64,000 bases of DNA from Cordylochernes scorpioides (taxonomy: Eukaryota; Arthropoda; Arachnida; Pseudoscorpiones; Chernetidae): the NCBI GenBank assembly GCA_030710605.1, contig CP092872.1, forward strand, positions 11,033,691 to 11,097,690. Reading direction: 5' to 3'. Position 1 is the stretch's first letter. Each line of letters starts with the position of its first letter. The notes under the pieces are model-generated. The model did no database searches. It saw nothing but the letters and a program-made list of their open reading frames with translations, and was not told the origin of the DNA. Position numbers and translations under genes: made by a program. Of the stretch, positions 19,831-30,494 are shown in pieces.

Positions 19831-20214
19831 TAAATTCTTATAGAAACGATAATCTTATTGTAAAAAAAAATAGAACATCAATAAAGATCTCTTGTATATC
19901 TATCCTATCTAAGATGTCCAGATTCCCGACCATTAAAAAGTTTGTAGCGTTCTCAATCAGGGGGTTCGAGACGTGGCCTAGAGGCCAGTGCGGAAGCAGT
20001 TAATAACCTCATTAACTTTATCTTTTAATTAAGCAAATAATGTCCTGAACATGGCTTCATTAATATTGTACAATATACCCTGCCTTAATGTAGGTAGGAT
20101 GTGCAAATTTATCTTCCTTTCTACTTTACACCCCCACAGTGTGGTTTATAATTATATACGTTTTTTCTCTTGTTTATATTCACACTGTTGTATAGCGGTT
20201 TATGTTGTTGGTGT
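19831..20214. other. Spacer
   Basis: No gene or known repeat recognised. Confidence 0.4.
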
Positions 20215-20502
20215 ATTTTTATTAGGAAGTGTAAAGGAAGTAGAGAAAGGCTTTGATGTTGCAGGTGTCTTTTTTTGAAGAAAACAGAGACAATTTTGTT
20301 CACACTTGGTTGTCTCTTGTTGTTTTCAATAAAGTTCACTGTAATATCTTTTCAGAGTTATTGTCTGAATCCCTATATACATGCTAAAAGGTACAACTTC
20401 CTTAAGTTTTGTCCATGAGTGTATCTTTCAGAGTTATTGTCTCAATCCCGATATACATGCTAAAAGGTACAACTTCCTTAAGTTTTGTCTATGAGTGTAT
20501 TT
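20215..20502 (+). mobile_element. Type K MITE with two units
   Basis: Left end diverged (GGAAGTGTAAAGGAAGTAG), then GGCTTTGATGTTGCAGGTGTC and two 76-bp units ending CTTAAGTTTTGTCYATGAGTG. It is an intermediate between the single-unit and the 6- or 10-unit copies. Confidence 0.65.
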
Positions 20503-20599
20503 CACCGTGAATATATACGACAGCCTTTATTGAAGAAAACCTATAAACACTGAGATAAAATAATATTCACCTGTCAATATATTTACATATATATAGAGG

Positions 20600-20905
20600 G
20601 GTAGGTGAAAGGATTAACTAAACCGTTTGTTTTTCGACCGCTTCGACCCGGGTTCGAATCCCACATTGGACACTTTTTACTGATTAAAAAAATGCTTCAA
20701 TGTCCCCCGATTCTTGCAAAAGTCCAACTTCACCAGCGAATGCAAGTAAAAACCGGGGCTCTGGCACATTTGTAAGTGCAAAGTCGAACTGTTTTTCACA
20801 TGTGTAGACATGTGGTGCACTTACAGTAAAGGCAGTCGCCTACTTCTACCCACCATGATTATCATGGTTTGTACCACGTGTACTAGGGATAAGCAAAAAG
20901 AAAAA
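20600..20905 (+). mobile_element. SINE with tRNA-like head, copy 3
   Basis: Plus-strand copy with the head GGTAGGTGAAAGGATTAAC..CGACCCGGGTTCGAATCCC (box B-like GGTTCGAATCC exact). The body runs through CCCGATTCTTGCAAAAGTCC and CACATTTGTAAGTGCAAAG, and the tail through ATGATTATCATGG to CTAGGGATAAGC. Confidence 0.8.
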
Positions 20906-21009
20906 CATATAGGTATTAAATAAGAGACTTCTCCTTTTAATTGTACATCAGAACAATGCATTATGTATCATCCTTTATTATACAGAGGGGGGGGGGGAGA
21001 GAGAGTACA

Positions 21010-21215
21010 TAACAATTCTTGATTAATCAAGAATGGGTATTTGGCTAATTCTGGAATAATTAAAAATCAACGAGAATAGTTGATAATTATTCCGATAGAT
21101 GGCGCAAGCCATCATCAACTTTCAGTTGCACGATAAGGAGATGCCTTTTTCTTAATTTATGCACCTTATCCTAGTACAATATCACATTTGTACTATTTTT
21201 TCACATTATGTATAT
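21010..21215 (+). mobile_element. Type F arm
   Basis: Starts TTGATTAATCAAGAATGGG, has GATGGCGCAAGCCATCATC and GCACGATAAGGAGATGCC, and ends with the GTACAATATCACATTTGTAC flank. Confidence 0.6.
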
Positions 21216-21389
21216 GTATGTTATATACCAATTAAACAGATTTTATTGACCGCACTGTCGATGTATGTTATATATTTTTTTACGACAAAACGATCTTTAT
21301 TGAGCAGAGAGTCAGTTACAAATTAGTGGCCAGCGGGGGAGAGGGTACAAAATCTCTTTCTATAAAATATTTTTAAATATCAAATTTTG

Positions 21390-21640
21390 TTTTGTTTAAG
21401 ACACATCAGGCTTGTTGCGGCCGAGAATAAAATCGGCGGGACTGAATCTGTAGAGAGGGTCAACCTTCAGGCATTCGTTATTTGCTTTTTCAATCATTTT
21501 CTTTGTAACAGTGCAATCTATGTATCTGTGCTGGATGTCAGGGGGTCCGTTGCATACGGTGCAGGAGGGTTTTCCAATTCTTCTCGGATGTGGCAGAGCT
21601 CTCAACTTAAGGCGCTGGATCGACCGCCGGAGGTCACTCT
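21390..21640 (-). pseudogene. Non-LTR retrotransposon ORF2, C-terminal fragment
   Basis: Minus-strand reading PSCTVCNGPPDIQHRYIDC resembles the C-terminal CxxC...H...C zinc motif of LINE ORF2 proteins, followed by about 40 residues ending PADFILGRNKPDVS and a stop. The reverse transcriptase part is absent. GC content is higher than in the flanks. Confidence 0.6.
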
Positions 21641-21904
21641 TCCCTTATAAAAACTCATTGTTTTTGTTTCCCGATGGCCGGCTCAAATCTTTTGTACGTT
21701 ATGTAAATAATCTTTTGTTTTTCCTTATTCTACTCGCCTTAAGCCAGGCAATACTTTTATCAAATTATGTTTTTTTATATATATTCCTTAGCTCAATTAA
21801 AGAAATCTCTGATCAAGACTATTATTATTATTGCCACGACTGCATAACAATAACATAATGATACTCATGCTATAAAATAATTCCTTGCATAAATATTGAG
21901 TAGA
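21641..21904. other. Spacer
   Basis: Nothing recognised apart from AT-rich sequence. Confidence 0.4.
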
Positions 21905-22092
21905 ATCAATCATTCCTCCAGGGAAAAGTGTCTTTTTGAAAACATTTTTATTGTTCTCTAGCTTTCGGGTACGTACGCCCTTCTACAGGAGAAAACATGG
22001 TATAATGATGTACGAAACGTACGTACGTAATTACGAAAAGCTGGAGAACAATAAAAATGTTTTTCGAAAAGACACTTTTCCTTGGAGGAATG
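21905..22092. mobile_element. Type E foldback element
   Basis: Arms of about 55 bp (TCCTCCAGGGAAAAGTGTCT, AACATTTTTATTGTTCTC) are inverted around a ~75-bp loop. The left arm-loop border carries a minus-strand hammerhead-like motif. The right side keeps only a decayed counterpart (TTACGAAAAGCTGGAGAAC). Confidence 0.7.
21954..21993 (-). ncRNA. Type E hammerhead-like motif (CUGUAGA core)
   Basis: Minus strand has TTCTC, CTGTAGA (21988-21982), GGG-loop-CCC, GAAA (21966-21963), GCTA and GAGAA (21958-21954). Stem I pairs TTCTC/GAGAA perfectly and stem III is the palindrome AGCU. The core differs from CUGANGA at A6 (U here). The same change recurs in several type E copies. Confidence 0.45.
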
Positions 22093-22400
22093 ATTTTTTT
22101 TTTGCTTATCCCTAGTACACGTGGTACAGGCCATGATAATCATGGTGGGTAGTTAGCGACTGCTTTTTACTGTAAGCGCACCACATGTCTACACATGTGA
22201 AAGCAGTTCGACTTTGCACTTACAAATGTGCCAGAGCCCCGTTTGGTTACTTGCACTCGCTGGTGGGGTTGGACTTTTTAAAGAATCGGGGGGCCATTGG
22301 AGCATTTCTTTTTTTTTTTTTAACAGAAAAAAAGTGTCCAATGCGGGGAACGAACCCGGGTCGTAGTGGTCGTAAACCAAACGGTTTAACCAGCCTTCCA
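22093..22400 (-). mobile_element. SINE with tRNA-like head, copy 4
   Basis: Full-length minus-strand copy from the T run at 22093 to the tRNA-like head near 22400. The box B complement is GGAACGAACCC, so one base differs from consensus. A duplicated TCTACACATGT feature lies in the tail. Confidence 0.75.
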
Positions 22401-22505
22401 TTTTACTGCCTGATTTTACTCAATAATGATACTCATGTATCCAAAATATAATTAGAATATTCCAAAGTCAACAACAGAAATCATTCTTAAATATAAGATG
22501 TATAT

Positions 22506-22645
22506 TGTCAGGTAGAAAATTAGGAAATACAAACTTCAGGCTGACATGACTATTTATTTAAGACATAAGCTAAAATGTATAAAAATACAAGAGAAACAAT
22601 AAGAGAAGTATACAGAGTAGAAAAATATATAAATATTTTGCTACA
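22506..22645 (+). mobile_element. Type J element, shorter copy
   Basis: TGTCAGGTAG start and CTACA end. Matches the copies at 11701 and 35330 with internal gaps. Confidence 0.45.
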
Positions 22646-23090
22646 ATTATATTTGCATATTCTTCCGCTGATGCTAATGCGTTATTTGATGTTATTTGTA
22701 ACATATGTAATGCAGATTATCATCGCTAATCCAATATATTTTAATTAATTCTCAATAAGATTAACTGTTACAGTCTCTAGTCTTTGATACGAATTAACAA
22801 TATATATATATAGAAGCATCTATATGCAAATATTACATATATTAAACAAGATTTATTAGTGCGCCATCTATCTTTGATAATGTTAACTATTTTAGAGCGT
22901 ATGTTTCTTTCTTTATTTATTTTTTGTTGGAAGAGCAATGCTCGAAGAATGTGTATACGTGTATAACTAAAATATTTTATTCATTCCAATATAGGCCTTT
23001 TTATTATCTAGTTTATATAGCTTTATTTTACCAAAGTTTATTTCTGTTTATTTCTTAAAATACCCTTTCCAATATTTCATCTTTGGTATC
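22646..23090. other. AT-rich spacer
   Basis: Contains GCGCCATCTATCTTTGATAA near 22862, which resembles the outer edge of type H elements. Nothing else is seen. Confidence 0.4.
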
Positions 23091-23099
23091 ATAAAGATA

Positions 23100-23225
23100 A
23101 CATTCAAATGCAATATTACAGCGGTATGGTAGACTAAACTGTCGAAACCGCTAGGAGGGTTTGCCAATGATGAGCCAGGCCTTCCCATCATTTTTATAAT
23201 TGCAGTAAAGGCAGTACAAAATTGT
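23100..23225 (+). ncRNA. Type H reversed-order hammerhead, C3 mutated
   Basis: AGCGGT-A (23120-23126), TGGT, then CTGTC (23139-23143), GAAA (23144-23147), CCGCT, GCCA (23163-23166), ATGATGA (23167-23173) and GCCAG. Stem III keeps six pairs, stem I TGG/CCA holds, and stem II has one mismatch. C3 is A, so it is probably dead, but the strand order matches the copies at 5249 and 29431. Confidence 0.55.
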
Positions 23226-23519
23226 TTTATCAGATAAGAGTAATATGCGATGTGTTATGTAATTAAAGTAAGTAAGAGGGGTGAATTCGTAACCAATTTA
23301 ACTTTACATATTATTTATTATTAATAGTAATTACATGAAACATATCTTGGTATATATGTCTACATGAAAACAACAAAAAAATATTTTATATACAAGTTCC
23401 TTTTCAAACACGAGCTCATCTATAGCCATTTTTACTCTGTGTAATATTCCAACACGATGTTTAAAGTATTTGCATTTTGAAATTTTTAAAGCAACAATTT
23501 CATATTTTCTAAATAAAAA

Positions 23520-23950
23520 TAACTTCCTACTTCCCTTACTGCGATGTAAAATCATTGGAAGTGCCTGAATCATCAGTAATGAGCTCTCCCAGTGGTTTCG
23601 CCAGTTTTTAAACAAACCTACGCTTCATATATAGAATATTGTTTTGTGGGAGATTTTGCTTATATACCACATACTGGAGAATCTTGGTTATGGGGTTTAA
23701 CCAGACTATGGACTTGTATATTTTGGGAATAGTAAAATTATATATAAATGTGTTTCATTATATTTATTTTAACAAATATGAACCTATAAATTATAATATT
23801 AAGATTTATATAGAATTATAAAAATCATTTTAGAATATATATTTAAAAAATTAATCAAAACTGACCTTTTACTGCATTGAGAATGAAATTGAAAATGCTG
23901 GACCTAGCTCATTAGTCATACCTCTCCCAGCGGTTTCGCCAGTTTAATTT
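23520..23950 (-). mobile_element. Two decayed type H arms
   Basis: Minus-strand arms near 23535-23612 (CTGGCGAAACCACTGGGAG, then CTGATGATTCAG) and 23885-23945 (CTGGCGAAACCGCTGGGAG, then CTAATGAGCTAG). The cleavage strand is diverged in the first and missing in the second. Confidence 0.55.
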
Positions 23951-24224
23951 TCATATTTATTTATCACTCTTTTTACATATTTCACGCAACGCTTTATATT
24001 TAATTTAGAGATTAGTTTATAAAGATGGCTAAATACGTGTTATTAATATAATACTATCAAACTAGCTCCTAGATAGAGCTTTCACATGGTAGCTTTATTA
24101 CATATTTATAAGTATTTAATAAATATATCTAGGTTTAATAGACACCTTTCTAAACCTAAGTGTACAGTTAAAAAGCGAAAATATAATTGAGGAGAGATTC
24201 TTTGGTTGCTAAGTATATTCTGGA

Positions 24225-24955
24225 AGATACACTCATGAACAAAACTTAAGGAAGCTGTACCTTTTATCATGTATATCGGGATTGAGACAATCATTCTGAA
24301 AGATACACTCATGAACAAAACTTAAGGAAGCTGTACCTTTTAGCATGTATATCGGGATTGAGAGAATAATTCTGAAAGATACACTCATGAACAAAACTTA
24401 AGGAAGCTGTACCTTTTAGCATGTATATCGGGATTGAGACAATAATTCTGGAAGATACACTCATGGAAAAAACATAAGGAAGTTGTATCTTTTAACATGT
24501 ACATCGGGATTGAGAAAATAACTCTGGAATATACACTCATGAACAAAACTTAAGGAAGTTGTACCTTTTAGCATGTATATCGGGATTGAGACAATAATTC
24601 TGAAAGATACACTCTTGGACAAAACTTAAAGAAGTTGTACCTTTTAGCATATATATCGGGTTTAAGACAATAACTCTGGAAGATACACTCATGGACAAAA
24701 CTTAAGGAAGTTGTACCTTTTAGTATGTATATCGGGATTGAGACAATAATTCTGAAAGATACACTCATGGACAAAACTTAAAGAAGTTGTACCTTTTAGC
24801 ATGTATATCGGGATTGAAACAATAATTCTGAAAGATACACTCTTGGACAAAACTTAAAGAAGTTGTACCTTTTAGCATATATATCGGGTTTAAGACAATA
24901 ACTCTGCAAGATACACTCATGGACAAAACTTAGAGAAGTTGTACCTTTTAAAATG
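24225..24955 (-). repeat. Type K array, ten ~76-bp units
   Basis: GATACACTCATGRACAAAAC recurs ten times from 24228 to 24911 at about 76-bp spacing, each followed by AAGGAAGTTGTACCTTTTAG and TATATCGGGATTGAGAC. It is the complement of the arrayed unit at 2405-2870. The non-repeated left half of the element is absent, so the array has lost its parent element. Confidence 0.85.
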
Positions 24956-25329
24956 TAATATTTCATTATATTTGTAATTAAATTTTTAAAAAATAGAGAA
25001 GAACGTTATAATTTACATTTATAGGAAATTCGCCTTTATATAATCAAATAAGAAGTGGTTAATGTTTGAAATAAGTAATCTCAATAAGTTTTGCCTATTA
25101 GTGGATATAAAATATTATAATTGATGATAACAAAGAAAGAGTTTTGTAGTTGTGTTAGTAAAAATAAAAGAAGTGAATTAAAGAGTATTTCGAAAGGTTT
25201 CTTCTCTTTCGTCGGTTTATTAATTTATAATCTTTGAGAGATGAAAGGAGCAGTCTTCCGAAGTGTTTACCCCACAGATCAAGGAAAGGTTATATTTTAT
25301 AATTAGTCAAAATTAATTATTATAATATG
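24956..25329. other. AT-rich spacer
   Basis: Nothing firm. A weak TTTCGAAAGG..CTTTCGTCGG motif near 25195 is listed among rejected items. Confidence 0.4.
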
Positions 25330-25860
25330 ATTAATGTAATGATACAGAGTACATATTGAGGCCGTGCAGAAAAGAAGTAGAAAAGAAGAAGTGGGCAAGC
25401 CAAGAGAAGAGGGTATGCAGGGGCCCCTTCAAGGAAGTGTTGATTGACAAATTCCAGAGGAATGGGTGGCAGACAGGGAGTCCAGCTGGTGTCGTCGTGA
25501 AGAGAGGAGCCTAGATAGCGGCCGGCCTGCCGAGGGTTTATACGACGAGAAGACATGGCAGTCTGGGGGGAGAAGTCTCTCTGGTGACAACGGGACCTGC
25601 AGCAAGGAGAACGGCGGTAACAACAGACGCGGCAAGTTGGCTACGAGGAAGTGGGCTCCGGGACTGTGTGGATTAACAAAAGGAGGACGGTGCAAAGAAG
25701 GACGAGGAGGAACCTACTGAAATTTATAGTACTAAGCTGTATCCAAAACGAACCCACATTGTTTTCTCAGAAACCTTGCACACAAACATCGACGGCTGAG
25801 AAGAGTCGTAACAATATAATACAACATAAAGTTGCTAAAGGATGATAATCATGTACCGAA
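25330..25860. other. GC-richer island of unknown nature
   Basis: Base composition rises sharply between AT-rich flanks. Both strands have open frames of 70-90 codons (plus 25466-25720, rich in G, R and S; minus 25695-25429, rich in P, L and S). I recognise no domain. It could be an exon or 5' region of a host gene, or part of an LTR retroelement. I assign no function. Confidence 0.3.
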
Positions 25861-26308
25861 AAAGGAACTTCCCCCTTTGAATGATTTTCAGAACAAGGTA
25901 ATATGTGTGCTAGCACCCTAGTAGATATATTCACTAGTGATGATAGAGAATGAACCACATCACCAGTTATGGTAAATTCAGACAAAATTCCAGAGTATGT
26001 AAATATACCAGTAAGATGTATATGCGCGCGATAAATAAAAGTTGAACACGGAATTAAATTGTAATCACTGAGTTATCAGCAACGTGATTGAGTTCGGCAC
26101 TCCTGGGTGGCATTAAATGGTACACCAGACAAAGTTTAAAATGACTTTCCCAAACGGGAGAAGATAAATTTGAATGAAATAATGGAGCACAACTCCCCCT
26201 GGACATCTCAGAATGTCCGAGTATTTGTCTTCCTTGGAGGCGGTACTTGATGAATGGCTTTCCACAGCCTCCTTTGTTATTGGTTGCCGTTATTGATTGG
26301 AATTCTTT
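25861..26308. other. Spacer, unique-looking
   Basis: Mixed composition, including GAGTTCGGCACTCCTGGG near 26091. No repeat or gene recognised. Confidence 0.3.
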
Positions 26309-26432
26309 AAATTATATACGCGGTGTGTGTTTACATGGACCTTTCTATCCGTCGTGGTGGACTTGGTTAAATTATATTATACTCAGTGTGTGTTTACATG
26401 GACCTTTCTATCCTGCGTGGTTAACCTTTTAT
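26309..26432 (+). repeat. Two-copy tandem duplication
   Basis: TTAAATTATAT, then GTGTGTGTTTACATGGACC and TTTCTATCC, occurs twice about 65 bp apart. Confidence 0.7.
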
Positions 26433-26599
26433 TTAATTATATATATACAATACCGCTATAATTTTACATTGGGCTGTTTTCCTTTTATACCGATACTAAA
26501 GCTTGAAAAGGTATTTTAAATGAAATATAAACACATAAGCTTTAAGAGAACACACAGTATAAAAATATATATAATTATAAATATATAATGTAGAGAGGA

Positions 26600-26760
26600 T
26601 TAAGAGACAATTTATATGGGATTATCTGCGTTGGGTATGCTGGAACTGTTGGGGTAGATCAATTCTTCTGTTTATACTGTTATTGTCTTTGGAGATTGTA
26701 GATTCTAGAATGATAAAGCGTGACCGAGTGAAAGCTTGCCTCTCTTTTTAAAAAGAATAC
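26600..26760 (+). mobile_element. Type E relative, decayed ribozyme
   Basis: Shares TTTATACTGTTATTGTCTTTGG and AAGCGTGACCGAGTGAAAGC with 27600-27700. The motif reads AATGATAA, stem II, GAAA, GCTT and GCC; core bases C3 and G8 are lost. Confidence 0.45.
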
Positions 26761-26869
26761 AATAAAATCTACAAATATTTCAAACATATTTTCAATCAAA
26801 TATAATTATTTGTAGCTATATATTAAGTCATTAAGATAGAGTTTGCCTGGCTGGCATTGATAGCTCTTA

Positions 26870-27125
26870 GAATTAAGACACACTTGGACCAGAAATCTTT
26901 TTGAGAAAATTGTATTTTCTAACGACGTTTCGACAAAAATATTTTGTCCTCGTTAGGAACAAATAAATATCAAAACCATTTGGCAAGGCTTTAAAAAATA
27001 TTTTAATAATTTTCATTGAATTGCCAAATGCTTTAATTTTTATTTTTTTCCTAACGAGAACATAAGAATTTTGTCGAAAAGTCGATTTAATAAAAATATT
27101 AAAAGATTTAATGGCCAATGTATTT
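26870..27125. mobile_element. Type D foldback, decayed
   Basis: The minus motif near 26915-26965 has CTAACGA (G5 changed), an uninterrupted GACAAAA/TTTTGTC stem II, GAAA and CGTC. The plus arm near 27048-27090 is more diverged. Inner arms share TTGCCAAATGCTTTA-type sequence. Confidence 0.5.
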
Positions 27126-27140
27126 TGTAATTCTAAAAAC

Positions 27141-27350
27141 TATATACAAGGTTATCCCAAAAGTTTGTAAATACTTGCAAAAATTGAAATACCAATATTA
27201 TTGGCCGTTATGTATAATGTCTTTGTATTATGTATAAAGTAATTGTATTATGTATTATATTATATATTCGACGTAATAATATTATTTGCCAAGTAATAGG
27301 AAAAACAACGTTTTAAGAAAGACACGAACTTTTGGGATAACCTTATATTA
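27141..27350. mobile_element. Mariner-like MITE
   Basis: Ends TACAAGGTTATCCCAAAAGT and ACTTTTGGGATAACCTTATA are inverted repeats of the mariner-like GGTxxxCCCAAAAGT kind. The element is about 200 bp and non-coding. A reversed, expanded relative lies at 27698-28010. Confidence 0.65.
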
Positions 27351-27465
27351 AATATGAATCTATGATTTATTTAATGCTTGTTATAATTCAATGTTGCCAG
27401 TTGAATATCCTCTTTACTGGCCGAAGTGTCTTTTAATTTTAAGAACTATATATCAACAAAACACC

Positions 27466-27697
27466 AACAACATCAAAGCCTTTATTTAGGGCCTCTCGCC
27501 CTATACAGGATTCGCCAGTTCACAAGGGATGGGGAGAACACTGTGTGGCCTTTTTCCGGGATATAATCCTGTGGAATCCAAAGAAATATATATCAAGTAT
27601 GATTCTATTCTACTGTTTATGCTGTTATTGTCTTCAGAGATTAAAGGTTTTAGAATGATGAAGCGTGACCGAGTGAAAGCTTGCCTCCCTTTTTGTC
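27466..27697 (-). mobile_element. LINE-like 3' end (type M) joined to a type E remnant
   Basis: The minus strand ends with GGGCGAGAGGCCC, then AAATAAAGGC and a short (TTG)n-like tail, as at 43005 and 43140. It is followed on the plus strand by a type E motif near 27650-27690 (AATGATGA, stem, GAAAGCTT, GCC) with C3 changed. Confidence 0.45.
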
Positions 27698-28010
27698 CCA
27701 AAAGTTCGTGAATTCATTAAAACATTTTTTTTACTTATTACTTGGCGAATAATATTATTACGTCGAATATATAATAATACATAATAATACAATTACTTTA
27801 TGCATAATACAAAGACATTATACATAACGGCGAATAATATTATTACGTCGAATACATAATCATACATAATACAATTACTTTATACATAACGGCGAATAAT
27901 ATCATTACGTCGAATATATAATAATACGTAATACAATTACTTTAAACATAATACAAAGACATTATACGACTCGTACAACACGGCGAATAATATTGGTATT
28001 TCAATTTTTG
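27698..28010. mobile_element. Mariner-like MITE, expanded internal repeats
   Basis: Begins with CCCAAAAGTTCGTG and ends with the complement of the start region of 27141-27350 (GGTATTTCAATTTTTGCAAG). Inside, the GGCGAATAATATTATTACGTCG block with AATACAATTACTTTA is present three times, so the copy has grown by tandem duplication. Confidence 0.6.
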
Positions 28011-28550
28011 CAAGGCATACATGTATGACAGCGTAAGTGTCCCTAGGGGGACATAGCGCTTCAAATTAAAATAAAATAAAAAATAAAATGTGAATCTATG
28101 ATTTATTTAATCATTGATATAATTCAATGTTGCCAGTTGAATATCCTCTCTTTTGACATAAGCGTCTTTACATTATTAGTTTTACTTAAGGAACCACTTT
28201 AAGTAATTCCATGAACATTATAAAGAATGAAAAAAAAATCCAAAAATGCTAACTATGATCGATGTAAAAATTGATTAATTTCTGATGGGAGCTGCTTAAA
28301 ATTCCACAGAGCTAATTTGATGATCAATATATTTTATTCAGCACCACCGCCTACAATACCCCTTTCTTAATACCCGAGCGTTAAGAAAAAAAATATTTAA
28401 TGAATATTAAATTAAAAATTAAGCAAATTGTGTTTATTTTAGCGATATATAAAGATGTTCCTATATTTTAAAATATGATAATTTGACAACTTGTTAATAT
28501 GATAATTAATTTGGTAAAATTATAAATAAGAGGCAATGTGCTGAGGGAAG
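28011..28550. other. AT-rich spacer
   Basis: Nothing recognised. Confidence 0.4.
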
Positions 28551-28829
28551 AATTTATATATATATATATAACGACAATATACAAGTTTTCTGATGTAACT
28601 GTCCTTCGACAGGTATAACTACGGTAATAAAAAGGCTTTAGAAATTTAGCAAATATATATATGTCATAATATATACTCTTCCAGGAATAATAAAACAAAC
28701 CTAGAGCCATCCCAGAGAGAGATGGGATGTAAAGTCCGGTCAATTGAGACAGCAGCGACATTCCAAAGGGGCGGCAAATGGGGGCTGCCCGTCAACACCT
28801 GGGGACTATTTTTGGATAGTCGGGGGGTG

Positions 28830-28945
28830 GTACACACGACAAACAGTCGTTCAGCGGATATAGAACCTCGCTCCCGCTCTCTCTCGGCTGGCTGCCTGGG
28901 TTATTGCTCTACCAACTCGTCGTGTGATTATTTCTCTTCTCACCA
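28830..28945 (-). repeat. Possible tRNA-derived sequence
   Basis: On the minus strand GAGTTGGTAGAGCAATAACC looks like a D arm and box A, and GGTTCTATATCC looks like a box B with an insertion, about 45 bases apart. The stems do not close into a cloverleaf. It could be the head of a further SINE family. Weak call. Confidence 0.3.
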
Positions 28946-28997
28946 CATTATTACCACTATATTGCCACATATATATACATGCAAACATATACATTAA

Positions 28998-29315
28998 GTA
29001 TCTTTTCATTTAAAAAACGCTAGCTTTCAAGCGATAATCGCTCTTCAACGGGCTTAATAATATATCGACTTTATCCTACCAGAAATATTTCAAACGTGCG
29101 CAGCGTGGATATTTATAACTGGAAATTTTTAATTGGTTTTTAATTTAACAATTTCAGGAAATCCATAAAATTGTTAAATTACAAACCAAAACCACGCTGC
29201 GCACGTTTGTTTTTGTAAATATTTCTGGTAGGATAAAGTCGCTATTTTATTAAGACCGTTGAAAAGCGATTTTCGCTTGAAAGCTAGCGTTTTGAAATAA
29301 AAAGAAACTCATTGG
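28998..29315. mobile_element. Type E foldback with two motifs
   Basis: Arms of about 110 bp with AACGCTAGCTTTCAAGCG ends and CAAACGTGCGCAGCGTGG inner parts. The minus motif (29018-29055) and plus motif (29253-29290) read CCGTTGA, an AGCG..CGCTT stem II, GAAA and GCTA. Core U4/A6 positions are changed in both arms. Confidence 0.6.
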
Positions 29316-29430
29316 GAGAAAATATTTTGTAATTTTAAAACTTTTTCACAATTTTATCATGAATAGAGATATACATTCAGTGTAGCATATAAAAGAAAAA
29401 TAATCCAATACAGTATTAGAGCTCTGAAGA

Positions 29431-29489
29431 AGCGGTCTGGTGGATTAAATTGGCGAAACCGCTGGGAGGGTTCACCACTGATGAGCCAA
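29431..29489 (+). ncRNA. Type H reversed-order hammerhead candidate, second intact copy
   Basis: AGCGGT (29431-29436), C17, then TGGTG (29438-29442), a linker, TTGGC (29450-29454), GAAA (29455-29458), CCGCT, a linker, CACCA (29473-29477), CTGATGA (29478-29484) and GCCAA (29485-29489). Stem III 6 bp, stem I 5 bp and stem II 5 bp are all perfect. Compared with 5249-5308, stem II changed from GCCAG/CTGGC to GCCAA/TTGGC on both strands, the cleavage triplet from GTA to GTC, and stem I gained a pair. These changes keep the fold. Confidence 0.65.
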
Positions 29490-30000
29490 GCCCCTGCAAT
29501 ATTTTTCATCGTGGTGAGGACAGTTGAAATTTGATTTATTTGTGGAAATAAACCTTCGCGTTTTTGGTGTTTTCATTTTATGTATATAGATAGCGCGTTA
29601 TTTCTGTCTATTAATATATGAATTTGTTTGATTTCTTAAAAATTCAGTAGCATAGTTAAACCTGTCGAAGGGTTGTTGAGCCTAAAAACTTGTATATTGC
29701 CGTTATATATAAAAATTAAAATTCTTCCCTCAGAGAACTGTCTTTTATTTATCTCATAATTCATTTATTTTTGTTTACCAAAGGCATTTCAGAGATATCT
29801 ATCTAGATATGAAGTTCTCTGTGGAAACAGAGGTAAGTTTTGATGGTTTTTATCCAAATGGTTCTTTGGTAATCCTGGTTTAAATTATACCAATTAGCTG
29901 TTGTTTTCTATCTTTATATTTGGCTTATACAAAGGGTCCCTGACATGTTCTATATAAACAATAATTGAACGCGTTAAAGTAATAAATTATAGGTTTTATG
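29490..30000. other. Spacer
   Basis: Includes TAGCGCGTTATTTCT near 29590, a type H edge-like scrap. No gene seen. Confidence 0.35.
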
Positions 30001-30185
30001 ATATTGCCAAGAGTAAATAATAAAAGGTGCGAAATCTTGAGGCGATATGGTTCTTTTAAGGTTTTATTATTTCGCCTAGCTTTCGTGTATTTCTCATTTA
30101 GAAGAACAGAAATGTTCGTAGCTCGGCAAAATATTAATACCTTAAAGTAGCCTTTCGCCTCACGAATTCGTGTTTTGATAGTATA
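30000..30185. mobile_element. Decayed type E foldback
   Basis: GAGGCGATATGG / CCTTTCGCCTC arms and a minus motif with GAAAGCTA but no recognisable CUGANGA. Confidence 0.35.
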
Positions 30186-30186
30186 T

Positions 30187-30492
30187 ACATTTTTTATCCC
30201 TAGTACACATGGTAAAGACCATGATAATCATAGTGGGTAGAAATAGGCGACTGCCTTTACTATAAGTACACCACATATCTACACATGTGAAAAGCAGTTC
30301 GACTTTGCACTTAAAAATATGACAGAGCCCCGTTTAGTTACTTGCACTCGCTTGTGGGGTTGGACTTTTGCAAGAATCGGGAGACATTGGAGCATTTTTT
30401 TTAAATCAGGAAAAAATGACTAATGCGGGATTCCATTCCAGTTCATAGCGGTCGAAAACCAATGGTTTAGACTATCCTTCCACCAACCCCAT
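30187..30492 (-). mobile_element. SINE with tRNA-like head, copy 5
   Basis: Minus-strand, nearly full length, from TTTTTTATCCCTAGTACAC to the head ending near GGTTTAGACTATCC. The box B region is mutated (GGATTCCATTCCAG). Confidence 0.7.
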
Positions 30493-30494
30493 AA

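Noticed and set aside
24225..24955. Short reading frames across the type K array as a repeat protein
   Set aside because: The frames exist only because the unit length happens to lack stops; composition is not protein-like and other copies do not keep the frame.
25190..25235. Minus-strand CCGACGA..CTTTC-GAAA string as a hammerhead
   Set aside because: Core U4 is changed, stem II is weak, and no stem III palindrome or cleavage triplet with stem I pairing is present.
28722..28997. 91-codon plus-strand frame as a gene
   Set aside because: It overlaps a possible tRNA-derived sequence and simple repeats; composition and lack of similarity argue against coding.
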